56,064 nucleotides of DNA from Psychrobacillus psychrodurans (GCA_900114885.1 FOUN01000018.1:1-56064); one strand, 5' to 3'; numbered from the stretch's first letter, positions 25,328 through 34,912 are shown. A program made the numbers and translations. The notes: generated from the sequence alone by a model not told the origin.

Positions 25328-26532
25328 TGGTAGTTTATAAGTATATTGGTAGGACTTCCAGGGGTACCGTAAAAAAAGGTGTTGTGGATGCTTCTAATAA
25401 GCAGATGGCTATGACAAAATTACGGACTCAAGGAATAAATCCTCGGGAAATAGAGGAATCAAAAAGTATTTTTCATAAGGAACTGTCTTTAGGTGGTAAA
25501 GTGCGCAATCAGGACTTTGTAGTATACAGTCGACAATTTGCCACTCTCATTAGAGCTGGGGTATCCATTTTAGAATCTACTAAAATTTTAGCAGAACAAA
25601 CTTCAAGTAAGCCATTGAAAAAAGGTTTGCAGGCTGTGGAAGAGGATGTACGTTCAGGTGTGTCTTTTTCGGACGCAGCGGCTAAAAATTCAAAAGTGTT
25701 CCCTGCTTTGTTTGTAAATATGATTCGAGCAGGTGAAGCTACTGGAAATCTAGATGAATCCCTGGAACGGTTGGCATTTTCTTATGAAAAACAGTTTAAT
25801 TTGAAAAAAAAGGTTCAATCTACGTTGGCATATCCTGTGGTTTTATTATTTCTCACGCTAGTTGTTTCGGTATTTTTAATGCTTACAATAGTTCCGCAGT
25901 TTGTATCAATGTTTGAAGATATGGGAGCGGAATTACCTATGATAACAAGATTGGTTATGGGGGTAAGTGAATCCCTTCAATCTTTCTGGTATATATTCTT
26001 GATATTTTTCTTAATTATAGCTATTATTTTTAACTTTTTATTTAAGAAAAATGAACAATTCAATTATTCAGTTCATTTACTATTACTGAAAGTACCTATA
26101 TTTGGTAAGTTACTTCAAAAGTCTGCGATTGCTCGTATGACCAGAACACTATCTTCACTTTTCAGCAGTTCAGTGCCTATCTTGCAAGCACTAACAATTG
26201 TTGAAAAAGTAATAGGAAATCCAGTCGTTGGTAAGGTTGTAAGAGAATCGAGGACAAGCCTTGAACAAGGGAGTACATTATCAGCCCCTCTAGCAAAGAG
26301 TTGGATATTTCCTCCTCTTGTTACTCAAATGACCTCCATTGGAGAATCTACTGGATCACTAGATTATATGCTTGAAAAAATAGCGGATTTTTACGAGGAT
26401 GATGTCGATCGTACCGTAGATACACTTAAGTCATTAATCGAACCTCTGATGATAGTTTTCTTAGCAGCAATTGTAGGAACAATTGTTATGGCGATAATGA
26501 TACCGATGTTTAGTATGTATGAACAAATTTAA
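25327..26532 (+). CDS. pilC: Type IV pilus inner membrane platform PilC
   Basis: A 401-residue GspF-family protein. It has two T2SSF repeats, the first near residues 65-190 with FSRQFATLIRAGVSIL-type sequence and the second near 265-390 beginning ARMTRTLSSL. Three long hydrophobic helices lie near 165-190, 215-240 and 370-395. It forms the membrane platform contacted by PilB and PilT. It starts within the pilT stop (TAATG). Confidence 0.94.
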   Translation: MVVYKYIGRTSRGTVKKGVVDASNKQMAMTKLRTQGINPREIEESKSIFHKELSLGGKVRNQDFVVYSRQFATLIRAGVSILESTKILAEQTSSKPLKKGLQAVEEDVRSGVSFSDAAAKNSKVFPALFVNMIRAGEATGNLDESLERLAFSYEKQFNLKKKVQSTLAYPVVLLFLTLVVSVFLMLTIVPQFVSMFEDMGAELPMITRLVMGVSESLQSFWYIFLIFFLIIAIIFNFLFKKNEQFNYSVHLLLLKVPIFGKLLQKSAIARMTRTLSSLFSSSVPILQALTIVEKVIGNPVVGKVVRESRTSLEQGSTLSAPLAKSWIFPPLVTQMTSIGESTGSLDYMLEKIADFYEDDVDRTVDTLKSLIEPLMIVFLAAIVGTIVMAIMIPMFSMYEQI

Positions 26533-26626
26533 TATATTGCTATTTGAAGGAGGTGAAAAATGCATGATGAACGAAATGAATGAACTAAATGAATCAAATG
26601 AAATGACAAATAAAGGAGCTAATCAT

Positions 26627-27064
26627 ATGAAAAAAATGAAGCAATTATTAAAAAATCAAAAAGGTATGACACTTATCGAGCTTTTAGCCGTAATCGTTAT
26701 CCTTGCTATTGTAGCTGCAATTGCAGTGCCGGCTATTGGGAATATTATTGAGAATAGCAGATATAATGCTGTTAAAGCAGATGCCACTAATGTAATAAGT
26801 GGCGCACAATTATATTTTACAGATAACCCAGATGTTACCGATACGACTGTTACAGTTCAAAAACTAATGGATGAAAAATACTTAGAAAGCCACGGTCAAA
26901 TTGACCTTACTGCAACAATTACTAAAGAAAGCCCGCATAAATTAACAGACACAGTAACATTTTCTGGTTCAAAAACAATAACCTTTACAAATGCAACAAT
27001 TACTGGAATCAATGAAGATACACAAAAAGGTAGTGATGCAACTCTTAGTGCGATAACTAAGTGA
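26627..27064 (+). CDS. pilA: Major type IV pilin PilA
   Basis: A 145-residue prepilin. The leader MKKMKQLLKNQKG is cleaved before MTLIELLAVIVILAIVAAIAVPAI, with Glu5 and Pro22 as in classic type IVa pilins, followed by a small Thr-rich globular domain. The ATG at 26627 has AAAGGAG 8 nt upstream. A second in-frame start at 26564, behind GGAGGTG, would add 21 polar residues rich in Asn, Glu and Met, so two products are possible. A strong hairpin follows the gene, consistent with high expression of the main pilin. Confidence 0.9.
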   Translation: MKKMKQLLKNQKGMTLIELLAVIVILAIVAAIAVPAIGNIIENSRYNAVKADATNVISGAQLYFTDNPDVTDTTVTVQKLMDEKYLESHGQIDLTATITKESPHKLTDTVTFSGSKTITFTNATITGINEDTQKGSDATLSAITK

Positions 27065-27076
27065 AGTATTAAAACG

Positions 27077-27115
27077 CTACAGCAGCCCACTGCTGCTGTA
27101 GTCCTTAGTTTTATC
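27077..27115 (+). terminator. Strong hairpin after pilA
   Basis: CTACAGCAG (27077-27085) pairs perfectly with CTGCTGTAG (27093-27101) around a 7-nt loop, followed by a broken T tract. It may attenuate transcription into pilM or protect the pilA mRNA 3' end, leaving pilin in excess over PilMNO. Confidence 0.7.
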
Positions 27116-27184
27116 ATTGAGCAAATGAATACTTCATTTCCTGAACCATAAAACTAATTACAGCTATGTATAGGGGAGAAGAAA

Positions 27185-28153
27185 ATGTTTAAAAAGAAAA
27201 CAAAGCGCTATGTGGTTTTAGATTTGAATGAATATTTAGTAAGAGCCATAGTGATGGCTGGTTCTGATATCGAGCAAGCAGCCGTTTATGAGTACCCTTT
27301 AAATAAAGATATTTTTGAAAACGATATATTAGTAGATGAAATGGCACTATATGAGACTCTGAAGACAATTATAGAATTATGGGGTATCAAGCGTTATAAT
27401 GTACGATTCTTTGTCCCGGACAGTACAGTTATGATGAAAACGTTTGAGCATCCTTCCGATGTGACATCCGCAAAATTAAAAGGGTATGTGGAGATGGAGC
27501 TAGGGCAAACTATACATTTGCCTTTCTCTCAACCACTTATAGATGTATATGATTTAAAACCGGATGACGGAGAGGCGGTCTTGTTTGCAGCGCCTTCTGA
27601 AGAAGTAAATAAAATTGCAGGCTTATTAGACGATTTGCATTTAAACCCGACAACTGCAGATGTTAGGTCATTAGCAACAATTCGTTTTTTAGAGAAGACA
27701 ATCGGTTTGGAAGAAAGACTGAGTTATTTAATCGCAGAATGGTCTATCTCTGGAGTTTCTATTAGTATTTACACTGGAGGAAAAGTAGAATTCCTACGTT
27801 ATCAAACAATCGATACATTTAAAGAGAAGTGGCAAAGTAAAGAAGAAAATAATGAAACCAGTTTTAGTTATGAGGGACAAATGGAAGAATACCAGTTGCA
27901 ATTGATCGATCAAATTGCTGAGATAGATCGAATTCTTAACTTTTATCGATTCTCTCTATATAAAGGAGAAAAAGCAGTAGACGAGATAATTATTTTAGGT
28001 GATTCACCTGAAATGGATTATATTGCGTCAGAAATGATTGCAAATTTTGTTACACCAGTAAAACACATAGATGATTCTCAAGTACAGGTCTATCATCCAA
28101 ATTTGAAATCTAAGCATATTCCACTTATTGGACTTGTGTATAGGGAGGCATGA
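27185..28153 (+). CDS. pilM: Type IV pilus assembly protein PilM
   Basis: A 322-residue actin-like cytoplasmic ATPase-fold protein that binds the PilN N-terminus and links the motor to the membrane complex. The start RYVVLDLNEYLVRAIVM matches the phosphate-1 actin motif, and EIIILGDSPEMDYIA near residue 280 the late one. A GGGGAGAA site precedes the ATG. It overlaps pilN. Confidence 0.86.
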   Translation: MFKKKTKRYVVLDLNEYLVRAIVMAGSDIEQAAVYEYPLNKDIFENDILVDEMALYETLKTIIELWGIKRYNVRFFVPDSTVMMKTFEHPSDVTSAKLKGYVEMELGQTIHLPFSQPLIDVYDLKPDDGEAVLFAAPSEEVNKIAGLLDDLHLNPTTADVRSLATIRFLEKTIGLEERLSYLIAEWSISGVSISIYTGGKVEFLRYQTIDTFKEKWQSKEENNETSFSYEGQMEEYQLQLIDQIAEIDRILNFYRFSLYKGEKAVDEIIILGDSPEMDYIASEMIANFVTPVKHIDDSQVQVYHPNLKSKHIPLIGLVYREA

Positions 28154-28155
28154 TG

Positions 28156-28743
28156 ATGGTTCCAGAAATAAATTTATTGCCTAAAATGGAACGACAAAAG
28201 TCCAATTCTATTTTAATTACTGCTATTGCTTTAATTTTATTTATAACGGTAATTCTGTTGTTTTTTGTCCAGTATTTTTCTATTAAAGGAGATATAGAAA
28301 CTCTTACAGCTGAAGAAACATACTCAGTAGCTGAAAGAGAAGATTTGACACAATTGGTGAACGATATAAATATGTCTGGGCAAGGGAATATACAAACTTC
28401 TGTTTCTTTCGCTGAAAGTGTTTCAAAACCTGTGAGCCCTTTACTGATAGAAGTGAATGCTTTATTGGAAGAATATACATATCTTCGCGAATATGAATTT
28501 ACGAACCAGAGTATAAATATAACAATAGATGTAGAAACGATGATGACTTTGTCTAAATTCGTAGACAAGTTATTAGTAAGTGAATATTTTTCGGATGTGA
28601 AGGTAGAGAGTGTCACTCACTTTGAACTCTCTAATTCTACAGAAAGTATAGGGGAAAGGTTTGAGATTATTCCGCGCTACTCAGCAATAATAAATTTAGA
28701 TGTAAATCAATCTTATTTGGAAAATGGAGGTGTCACTCCATGA
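28156..28743 (+). CDS. pilN: Type IV pilus assembly protein PilN
   Basis: A bitopic membrane protein of 195 residues. The cytoplasmic N-terminus EINLLPKMER is the PilM-binding INLLP motif. One membrane helix follows (about 20-40), then an extracytoplasmic region of coiled-coil and ferredoxin-like character. Three tandem ATGs occur (28150, 28153, 28156). The last is 7 nt from GGGAGG and is preferred. It overlaps pilO by 4 bp. Confidence 0.86.
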   Translation: MVPEINLLPKMERQKSNSILITAIALILFITVILLFFVQYFSIKGDIETLTAEETYSVAEREDLTQLVNDINMSGQGNIQTSVSFAESVSKPVSPLLIEVNALLEEYTYLREYEFTNQSINITIDVETMMTLSKFVDKLLVSEYFSDVKVESVTHFELSNSTESIGERFEIIPRYSAIINLDVNQSYLENGGVTP

Positions 28744-29429
28744 ACGAATTAGTTAGAGACAAAAAAACTGCATATATATTAATATCTGCTCTTGTAGTAG
28801 TTTTATTGGGGGCAGTTTACTATTTTGTTCTACATCCTCTCAAAAATGAAAAGGAGTCCAAGGAAGTAAGTATAGAAGTTTTACAAGGAGAAGTTGCTGC
28901 TTTGAAGGAAGAATATTCTTCTTCTCAATTACAGGACGATTCTTCAGAGAATGCATTCTATTTAAAAACGCAAGTTCCATTGACTCGTGAGTTGAATGAA
29001 CTTATTCGTTCAATAGAAGAAGTTGAATTACTTAGTGAATCTAAAATTCTTTCTGTCGAGTTTAATAATTATGATGGTACGATAGAGGATGCGCAGTTAT
29101 TACCTGAGACGAGTGAGGAAAATACAGAAACTGAAACGCAAAGTGAGGGTGTGTTAACTGATGAACTATCAGAAGAACCACCAGTTTCACCTGTTGCTGA
29201 AGCGAGTCTTCCAGAAAAATTAAAATTAATCACTTTCAATATTTCTATTTTAACAAAAAACTACGACTCACTAGTTCTGTTTGTGGAAGAAATTGAGCAT
29301 TTAAAACGAATATATCGTGTCGATCAAATTACTTTGTCAGCTCCAGGCGAGGAGCAACTTTTGGACGAGGAAGTAGTAAATGACATTGCTGCTAAGATAC
29401 AACTGACTACATTCTATCATGACGAATAG
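28740..29429 (+). CDS. pilO: Type IV pilus assembly protein PilO
   Basis: A 229-residue bitopic protein. The membrane helix is near residues 12-30, followed by a coiled coil (about 35-80), an acidic low-complexity insert rich in Glu, Thr and Ser near 115-150, and a C-terminal ferredoxin-like domain. It pairs with PilN in the alignment complex. It starts inside the pilN stop (ATGA). The acidic insert is an unusual addition. Confidence 0.8.
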   Translation: MNELVRDKKTAYILISALVVVLLGAVYYFVLHPLKNEKESKEVSIEVLQGEVAALKEEYSSSQLQDDSSENAFYLKTQVPLTRELNELIRSIEEVELLSESKILSVEFNNYDGTIEDAQLLPETSEENTETETQSEGVLTDELSEEPPVSPVAEASLPEKLKLITFNISILTKNYDSLVLFVEEIEHLKRIYRVDQITLSAPGEEQLLDEEVVNDIAAKIQLTTFYHDE

Positions 29430-29447
29430 AAGTAATGGAGAGTTAAA

Positions 29448-30203
29448 ATGACTATTATCTATATGTTCTTATTTTTTTTATACGGTTTAATTTTCGGTTC
29501 CTTCTTCAACGTAGTTGGCTTGCGTATTCCGAAAAAGGAATCGATCGTTCGTCCGTCTTCACATTGTACGGTTTGTGATCGTCGCTTAACGATTAAAGAC
29601 TTAGTGCCTGTCTTTTCCTACGTATTTTTAAAGGGGAAATGTCGTGGGTGTGGGACGAAGATACATTGGGTTTATCCAGTGATGGAATTAGTCACAGGTC
29701 TTCTATTTGCGTTTGCTTACTATCAATTAGGTTTCACTTTGGAACTAGCAGTGGCACTATTGTTTATATCACTCTTAGTCATTATTACGGTGTCGGATAT
29801 TGCATATATGCTAATTCCTGATAAAATCCTAATATTCTTTTTGACTCCTTTAATAGTATTAAGAGTATTTGTACCACTTAGCCCTTGGTGGGATAGTATT
29901 ATCGGGGCGTTTGTTGGTTTTGGTGTTTTATTCCTGATTGCCGTTGTGTCTAAGGGTGGCATGGGTGGAGGGGATATTAAATTATTCTTTGTTATCGGTT
30001 TGGTTTTGGGCTGGATTCCGACTTTGTTGACTCTATTTTTAGCTTCTATTATTGGTACGGTTGTCGGTATTATTTCTTTAAGAAGAACTAAACAAGGCAG
30101 AAAAACGCCTATTCCTTTTGGACCATCGATTGCTATAGCGGCTATTATTTCTTATTTTTACGGTGAGATGCTTGTCGATTGGTATGTGAATTTGTTTTTT
30201 TAA
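29448..30203 (+). CDS. pilD: Prepilin peptidase/N-methyltransferase (PilD/ComC)
   Basis: A 251-residue polytopic membrane aspartyl protease that cleaves and methylates prepilins. An N-terminal GSFFNVVGLRIP motif precedes two CxxC pairs (CTVC near residue 41, CRGC near 67). Catalytic aspartates lie in SDIAYMLIPD and MGGGDIKLFF. It occupies the comC position of B. subtilis (between folC and maf) and closes the pilus locus, so it can process all the prepilins encoded here. Confidence 0.93.
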   Translation: MTIIYMFLFFLYGLIFGSFFNVVGLRIPKKESIVRPSSHCTVCDRRLTIKDLVPVFSYVFLKGKCRGCGTKIHWVYPVMELVTGLLFAFAYYQLGFTLELAVALLFISLLVIITVSDIAYMLIPDKILIFFLTPLIVLRVFVPLSPWWDSIIGAFVGFGVLFLIAVVSKGGMGGGDIKLFFVIGLVLGWIPTLLTLFLASIIGTVVGIISLRRTKQGRKTPIPFGPSIAIAAIISYFYGEMLVDWYVNLFF

Positions 30204-30219
30204 CTCGATAACTTTTTTG

Positions 30220-30249
30220 GACGAGCCGACATAGGTCTCGTCTTTTTTT
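30220..30249 (+). terminator. Pilus locus terminator
   Basis: GACGAGCC (30220-30227) pairs with GGTCTCGTC (30234-30242), with one bulged T, and is followed by seven T residues. Confidence 0.85.
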
Positions 30250-30288
30250 ATAATCTTCGTGATAAGGTTATGAAAAAGAGGTGATTCT

Positions 30289-30930
30289 ATGCCAATTGGT
30301 AGACGCAATAATACGAGAAAAAAAGTAATATTAGCTGGTATACAAGGATTGATCATTGGAGTTGTCGGAGTGCTATTGTTCGGATTATTATTAAATTTAG
30401 CTAATGATAAAAAGGCTGAAAGTGAAGAGACTGAAATAACAAAACCAAAAGATGAAGACAAAAAGGTAGAGGTCACAGGGGAAGTTGAGGAAAAATCTCT
30501 ACCTTTTCAAGCAAAACAATACGGCATGTTCACTTCCAAAGAAAGTGCGATGGCTTTTATTGGATCACAGCCTTCCCTTGCAAAAGCGAGCATTTTCCAA
30601 GTGGAAAACCAGTTTTTTGTTTGGAGTGATCTATATGTTACAACTATTCCTACACAAGAAGCAGAAGTACTACCTACCTTTATAAAGAGTTTGTATGTTT
30701 CGACGGACAGTTGTGATGATCCTAAAGTAATAAAAGTTATGGAGTTAATACAACAAGAGAATTTAAGTAAAAAATTTTTCGAGTCTATCGAAAAAAAGGA
30801 AGATTATCCAGATGATTTAATGGAAATAGTTCAAGCTATATCAGCATTTTCGGAAGTTCCTTCTGTCATGAGATCACATATTTTTTCGCATTATGTTGCG
30901 ACGAACAATTGTCTAAAATTGAATTTTTAA
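30289..30930 (+). CDS. SpoIIB-like SPOR-domain sporulation protein
   Basis: A 213-residue protein with a basic N-terminus, one membrane helix (about 13-38), an acidic Lys/Glu linker and a SPOR-like segment near residues 75-120 (FQAKQYGMFTSKESAMAFI, then VENQFFVWSDLYVTT). It lies between comC/pilD and maf, where B. subtilis has spoIIB, a septal peptidoglycan-thinning factor of engulfment. The call rests on synteny, topology and weak SPOR similarity. An AGAGGTGA site precedes the ATG. Confidence 0.65.
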   Translation: MPIGRRNNTRKKVILAGIQGLIIGVVGVLLFGLLLNLANDKKAESEETEITKPKDEDKKVEVTGEVEEKSLPFQAKQYGMFTSKESAMAFIGSQPSLAKASIFQVENQFFVWSDLYVTTIPTQEAEVLPTFIKSLYVSTDSCDDPKVIKVMELIQQENLSKKFFESIEKKEDYPDDLMEIVQAISAFSEVPSVMRSHIFSHYVATNNCLKLNF

Positions 30931-31024
30931 CGCTTATTTGTGGTGAAAATTCAATTGTTGTTTTTTATACACAATTCCCTTATTTTCAATTGTTTTGTAT
31001 GCTATTGAAAAGGAGGAATAGAAA

Positions 31025-31627
31025 TTGAAACTAACAACTAATCATCGCTTTATCTTAGCTAGTGAGTCGCCTAGAAGAAAGGAACTCTTTAGTAAACTCG
31101 GTATCCCATTTGAAGTGAAAGCTTCAGGAGCTGCAGAAATAGTGGAAGAAAATCTTAGTGTAGAAAAAGTAGCGATGAACATCGCTATTGGCAAAACAAC
31201 CTCTATAATAAATGAAAATCCTTCAGCAATTGTCATTGCCGCAGATACAATTGTGAGTTTTGGGGATGAATTATTGATGAAACCGATAGATAATGCTGAA
31301 GCGAAGAAGTATCTACAAAAACTTTCTGGAAATACACACCAAGTGACTACTGGTGTTGCTATTTATGGCGAGGGCTGTTCGATTAGTTTTGCGGAAACTA
31401 CTTCGGTAAAGTTTTTTGATCTCCCTGAAGATCAAATTGATGCTTATGTAGCAACAGGAGATTCTTTAGATAAAGCTGGCGCTTATGGAATTCAAACGAT
31501 GGGTGGGTTATTCGTCGAGAGTATTCAGGGAGATTATAATAATGTCATTGGACTTCCAATCAGTCGTTTGTTTAAAGCATTATTGTCACTGCGTTTGATA
31601 GAAATTGAGCGAGTGGTGAATTCATGA
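31025..31627 (+). CDS. maf: Maf-like nucleotide pyrophosphatase
   Basis: A 200-residue nucleoside-triphosphate pyrophosphatase of the Maf/Ham1-like fold, thought to remove modified or non-canonical dTTP and UTP. LASESPRRKELFSKLG at the N-terminus and AADTIVSFGDELLMKP near residue 75 are diagnostic. It starts with TTG behind AAAGGAGG. It overlaps radC by 4 bp (ATGA). The order maf-radC-mreB is the usual Bacillus arrangement. Confidence 0.95.
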   Translation: MKLTTNHRFILASESPRRKELFSKLGIPFEVKASGAAEIVEENLSVEKVAMNIAIGKTTSIINENPSAIVIAADTIVSFGDELLMKPIDNAEAKKYLQKLSGNTHQVTTGVAIYGEGCSISFAETTSVKFFDLPEDQIDAYVATGDSLDKAGAYGIQTMGGLFVESIQGDYNNVIGLPISRLFKALLSLRLIEIERVVNS

Positions 31628-32322
31628 ATTCTAAGTTACCGGACTCCCTTATGATTCGCGATGTTCATGTGTCTGATCGTCCTAGAGAACGACTACTCAG
31701 ACAAGGTGCCTCAAGTTTATCAAATCAAGAACTGATTGCAATCCTGCTTCGTACTGGTACGAAGCAGGAGTCTGTTCTCCATCTCGCAAACAGTGTCCTC
31801 AATTACTTTGAACAAATTCAAGAACTAAAAAATGCTTCAATCGAAGAAATAACAGCAGTTAAAGGAATTGGACAAGCGAAAGCCGTTCAATTGCTTGCAG
31901 CAGTTGAGTTAGGGAAAAGACTTTCTCAGCAAAAGACAGATGACAAATTTACGATTCGTTCTCCGAAAGATGCCGCTACATACTTAATGCATGATATGAC
32001 CTCACTGAAACAAGAACATTTTGTTGTCCTTTTTTTGAATGTCAAAAACCAAATACTTCATAAGCAAACAATTTTTATTGGATCTCTTAATGCTTCTATA
32101 GTTCATCCAAGAGAAATTTTCCGCGAAGCTGTAAAGCGTTCAGCTGCCTCGATAATTTGTGCTCATAATCATCCCTCCGGCAATCCGACACCATCAACAG
32201 AAGATATTGATGTGACTAAAAGACTATATGAAGCAGGTATACTCATGGGCATAGAATTGCTCGATCACGTTATTATTGGTGATCATCAGTTTATTAGCCT
32301 AAAAGAAAAAGGGTATATGTGA
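31624..32322 (+). CDS. radC: RadC family JAB/MPN protein
   Basis: A 232-residue protein with a helix-hairpin-helix region near residue 70 (ITAVKGIGQAKAVQLL) and a JAB metalloprotease-like domain with the motif HNHPSGNPTPSTEDID near 180. The molecular role of RadC is unsettled despite its name. It is coupled to maf by a 4-bp overlap. Confidence 0.93.
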   Translation: MNSKLPDSLMIRDVHVSDRPRERLLRQGASSLSNQELIAILLRTGTKQESVLHLANSVLNYFEQIQELKNASIEEITAVKGIGQAKAVQLLAAVELGKRLSQQKTDDKFTIRSPKDAATYLMHDMTSLKQEHFVVLFLNVKNQILHKQTIFIGSLNASIVHPREIFREAVKRSAASIICAHNHPSGNPTPSTEDIDVTKRLYEAGILMGIELLDHVIIGDHQFISLKEKGYM

Positions 32323-32325
32323 CAC

Positions 32326-32354
32326 TGTGCATTTTCCGTTCTATCAGTTATAAT
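32326..32354 (+). promoter_or_regulatory. Candidate mreB promoter
   Basis: TATAAT (32349-32354) is a perfect -10. The -35 region TGTGCA, 17 bp upstream, is weak. It lies in the 95-bp gap before mreB. Confidence 0.4.
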
Positions 32355-32417
32355 GAGAGTTATGACTTTATGACAACGAAGTAAAACTTGTTTGAGATAG
32401 AAAGGGAGTAAATAATT

Positions 32418-33437
32418 GTGTTTGGATTTGGATCAAGAGATTTGGGTATAGACTTAGGGACAGCGAATACGCTAGTTTTCATTAAAGGAAAAGGGATTGT
32501 ACTTAGAGAGCCGTCAGTTGTAGCGAAAAATGTACAAAACGGTGCTATTGTTGCTGTAGGGAACGATGCGAAAAATATGATCGGCCGTACGCCAGGTTCA
32601 ATAGTTGCGATTCGCCCTATGAAGGATGGAGTTATCGCAGATTTTGATACAACTTCTGCAATGATTGAATATTATTTAAAAAATGCGATGAAGGCATCTG
32701 GAATGTCATGGAGCAAACCAAATGTGATGATTTGTGTGCCATTTGGTATTACTTCTGTGGAGCAACGAGCAGTAATTGACGCTGCTAAGCAAGCAGGCGC
32801 ACGTGATGCCCTAACTATAGAGGAGCCTTTTGCGGCTGCAATTGGTGCAAATTTACCTGTGTGGGAACCTACTGGAAGTATGGTCGTTGATATAGGTGGA
32901 GGTACTACAGAAGTTGCGGTTATATCATTAGGCGGTATTGTTACAAGTGAATCAGTTCGTGTTGCAGGGGATTCAATGGACCATGCAATTACTGCATATA
33001 TACGAAAAACGTATAACTTAACGATTGGTGAACGAACAGCTGAAGCGATTAAAATTGAAATTGGTTCTGCGAGAGTAACCGATCAAATCGATCAAATGGA
33101 TATTCGCGGACGTGATTTAGTTACTGGATTGCCGAAAACAATTGAAATTACCTCAAAAGAAATTTCAAATGCATTACGTGAGTCAATTTCTTCCATTATT
33201 GATGGAGTGAAAAAGACATTAGAGCAAACTCCCCCTGAACTATCTGCGGATGTAATGGAGAGAGGTATCATGTTAACCGGCGGTGGTGCTTTACTGAAAA
33301 ACCTAGATAAAGTTATCAGTGAACAAACGAATATGCCTGTATTTATTGCGGAAGATCCTCTAGATTGTGTCGCAATTGGTACTGGGAAAGCGTTAGATCA
33401 TATGAATATATTGAAACGTCAACAAACAAAACACTAA
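32418..33437 (+). CDS. mreB: Rod-shape actin homologue MreB
   Basis: A 339-residue actin-like cytoskeletal protein positioning lateral wall synthesis. [19 protein letters not shown] starts the phosphate-1 motif, [16 protein letters not shown] is phosphate-2, and [13 protein letters not shown] is the adenosine motif. It uses a GTG start behind AAGGGAG. It is followed by mreC, mreD, minC and minD, the common Bacillus shape and division cluster. Confidence 0.97.
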   Translation: MFGFGSRDLGIDLGTANTLVFIKGKGIVLREPSVVAKNVQNGAIVAVGNDAKNMIGRTPGSIVAIRPMKDGVIADFDTTSAMIEYYLKNAMKASGMSWSKPNVMICVPFGITSVEQRAVIDAAKQAGARDALTIEEPFAAAIGANLPVWEPTGSMVVDIGGGTTEVAVISLGGIVTSESVRVAGDSMDHAITAYIRKTYNLTIGERTAEAIKIEIGSARVTDQIDQMDIRGRDLVTGLPKTIEITSKEISNALRESISSIIDGVKKTLEQTPPELSADVMERGIMLTGGGALLKNLDKVISEQTNMPVFIAEDPLDCVAIGTGKALDHMNILKRQQTKH

Positions 33438-33450
33438 GGAGAAGTGTGAT

Positions 33451-34353
33451 ATGCCACAATTTTTTTCGAATAAGCGATTAATATTGCTGCTTGTAGGGAT
33501 GATTTTTCTTGTGGCGCTCATCAGCTTTTCTTTGCGAGATCGAAATCATGCATCCCTGCCTGAACAGCTGATAAAAGATGTGGTCGGTTTTGGACAATCT
33601 ATGTTTTCCAAACCGACCCAATATATAACTGGTGTTTTTGATAATGTAGAATCTTTACTTAATACATATGATGAAAATAAACGATTAAAAGTAAGATTAG
33701 AAGATTATGTAACACTACAAGCCTCCGTAAATGATCTACGTCTTGAAAATGATGAGCTTCGCAAAATTGTCGATAAGGAAGAGAATCTTCGTGCGTATAA
33801 TCCTATCCAATCGACTGTAATCGCTAGAAACCCCGATCAATGGGAAGAAAAAATTATAGTTGATAAAGGCGAGATTCATGGAGTAATGGAAAATATGGCA
33901 GTAATGACTGCTCAAGGGTTAATTGGGAAAGTAATATTAACCACACCTTATACTTCTACTGTGGAACTTTTATCTACACAAAATCCAAACTATCGGGTTT
34001 CTGCTGTAATTGCTGAAGGTGAAGAAGTTTTTGGACTTATTGAAGGATATGATGAAAAGCGTAAAGAATTAATACTAAAAAGAATCGATTCCGAATATGA
34101 AGTGAAAGTAGGTCAAAAAGTAACTACTTCTGGCCTAGGTGGTATCTTCCCGAAAGGTATTCTGATTGGAGAGGTAACAGAAATCACAACGGATGATTAT
34201 GGCTTAACTAAATTAGCATATGTCAAACCTGCTGCTAGTTTCTCTATTTTAGATCATGTGATTATTTCTAAACGTACAATTACTAATGTGGATGGTACAG
34301 ATGGAGGAAATACAGGTGCTGATTTATTAGAAGGTGAAGGGGACGGCTCATGA
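33451..34353 (+). CDS. mreC: Rod-shape protein MreC
   Basis: A 300-residue bitopic membrane protein: short cytoplasmic N-terminus, one helix (about 8-28), a coiled coil near 65-110, and an extracytoplasmic double beta-barrel region (VIARNPDQWEEKIIVDKG near 125, later TSGLGGIFPKGILIGEV). It bridges MreB with wall synthases. It overlaps mreD by 4 bp. Confidence 0.95.
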   Translation: MPQFFSNKRLILLLVGMIFLVALISFSLRDRNHASLPEQLIKDVVGFGQSMFSKPTQYITGVFDNVESLLNTYDENKRLKVRLEDYVTLQASVNDLRLENDELRKIVDKEENLRAYNPIQSTVIARNPDQWEEKIIVDKGEIHGVMENMAVMTAQGLIGKVILTTPYTSTVELLSTQNPNYRVSAVIAEGEEVFGLIEGYDEKRKELILKRIDSEYEVKVGQKVTTSGLGGIFPKGILIGEVTEITTDDYGLTKLAYVKPAASFSILDHVIISKRTITNVDGTDGGNTGADLLEGEGDGS

Positions 34354-34877
34354 TTCGTTTTCTAGTTATTGCAATTTCGGTTCTATTGTTTTATTTAGAA
34401 CCGATTTTTGGTCTTTTTTCTCCCGTTGAATTGAATAGTGATTTTTACGTATTAGTTCCACGTTTTCTTATCATTTATCTGATCTTTGTAGCCATCTATT
34501 ATGACCGAAAACGCGCAATGCTCTATGGATTGTTTTTTGGGCTCTTGTATGATGTCTTTTTCATTGATATTATTGGATTATATTCTTTTATTTATCCTCT
34601 AATGTGTTTGGTTGCTAGTTATACTGTTAAATACATTCACCAACATCTATTGGTTTCTACTATTCTAACCTTGCTTCTAGTAGCAGGGGTAGAGTTATTA
34701 TTGTTCTTATTTTATACTTTCATCGGTATTAAAACGATGACCTTTACTTATTTTTATCAACATAATCTCATTCCTACAATGATTGCAAATGCAGTATTTT
34801 TATTGATGTTCGGATGGGCTTTTAAATATATTCTTCTAAATAGGTTTAATCAAAAAGCCTTATTGCTTCAAAAATAG
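34350..34877 (+). CDS. mreD: Rod-shape protein MreD
   Basis: A 175-residue polytopic membrane protein with five or six hydrophobic helices, in the MreD family. The motif GLFFGLLYDVFFIDIIGLYS near residue 68 is typical. It is coupled to mreC by an ATGA overlap. Confidence 0.92.
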   Translation: MIRFLVIAISVLLFYLEPIFGLFSPVELNSDFYVLVPRFLIIYLIFVAIYYDRKRAMLYGLFFGLLYDVFFIDIIGLYSFIYPLMCLVASYTVKYIHQHLLVSTILTLLLVAGVELLLFLFYTFIGIKTMTFTYFYQHNLIPTMIANAVFLLMFGWAFKYILLNRFNQKALLLQK

Positions 34878-34912
34878 CTTGTTGATTTAACAGTAAATCT
34901 GAGGTGACTTGA

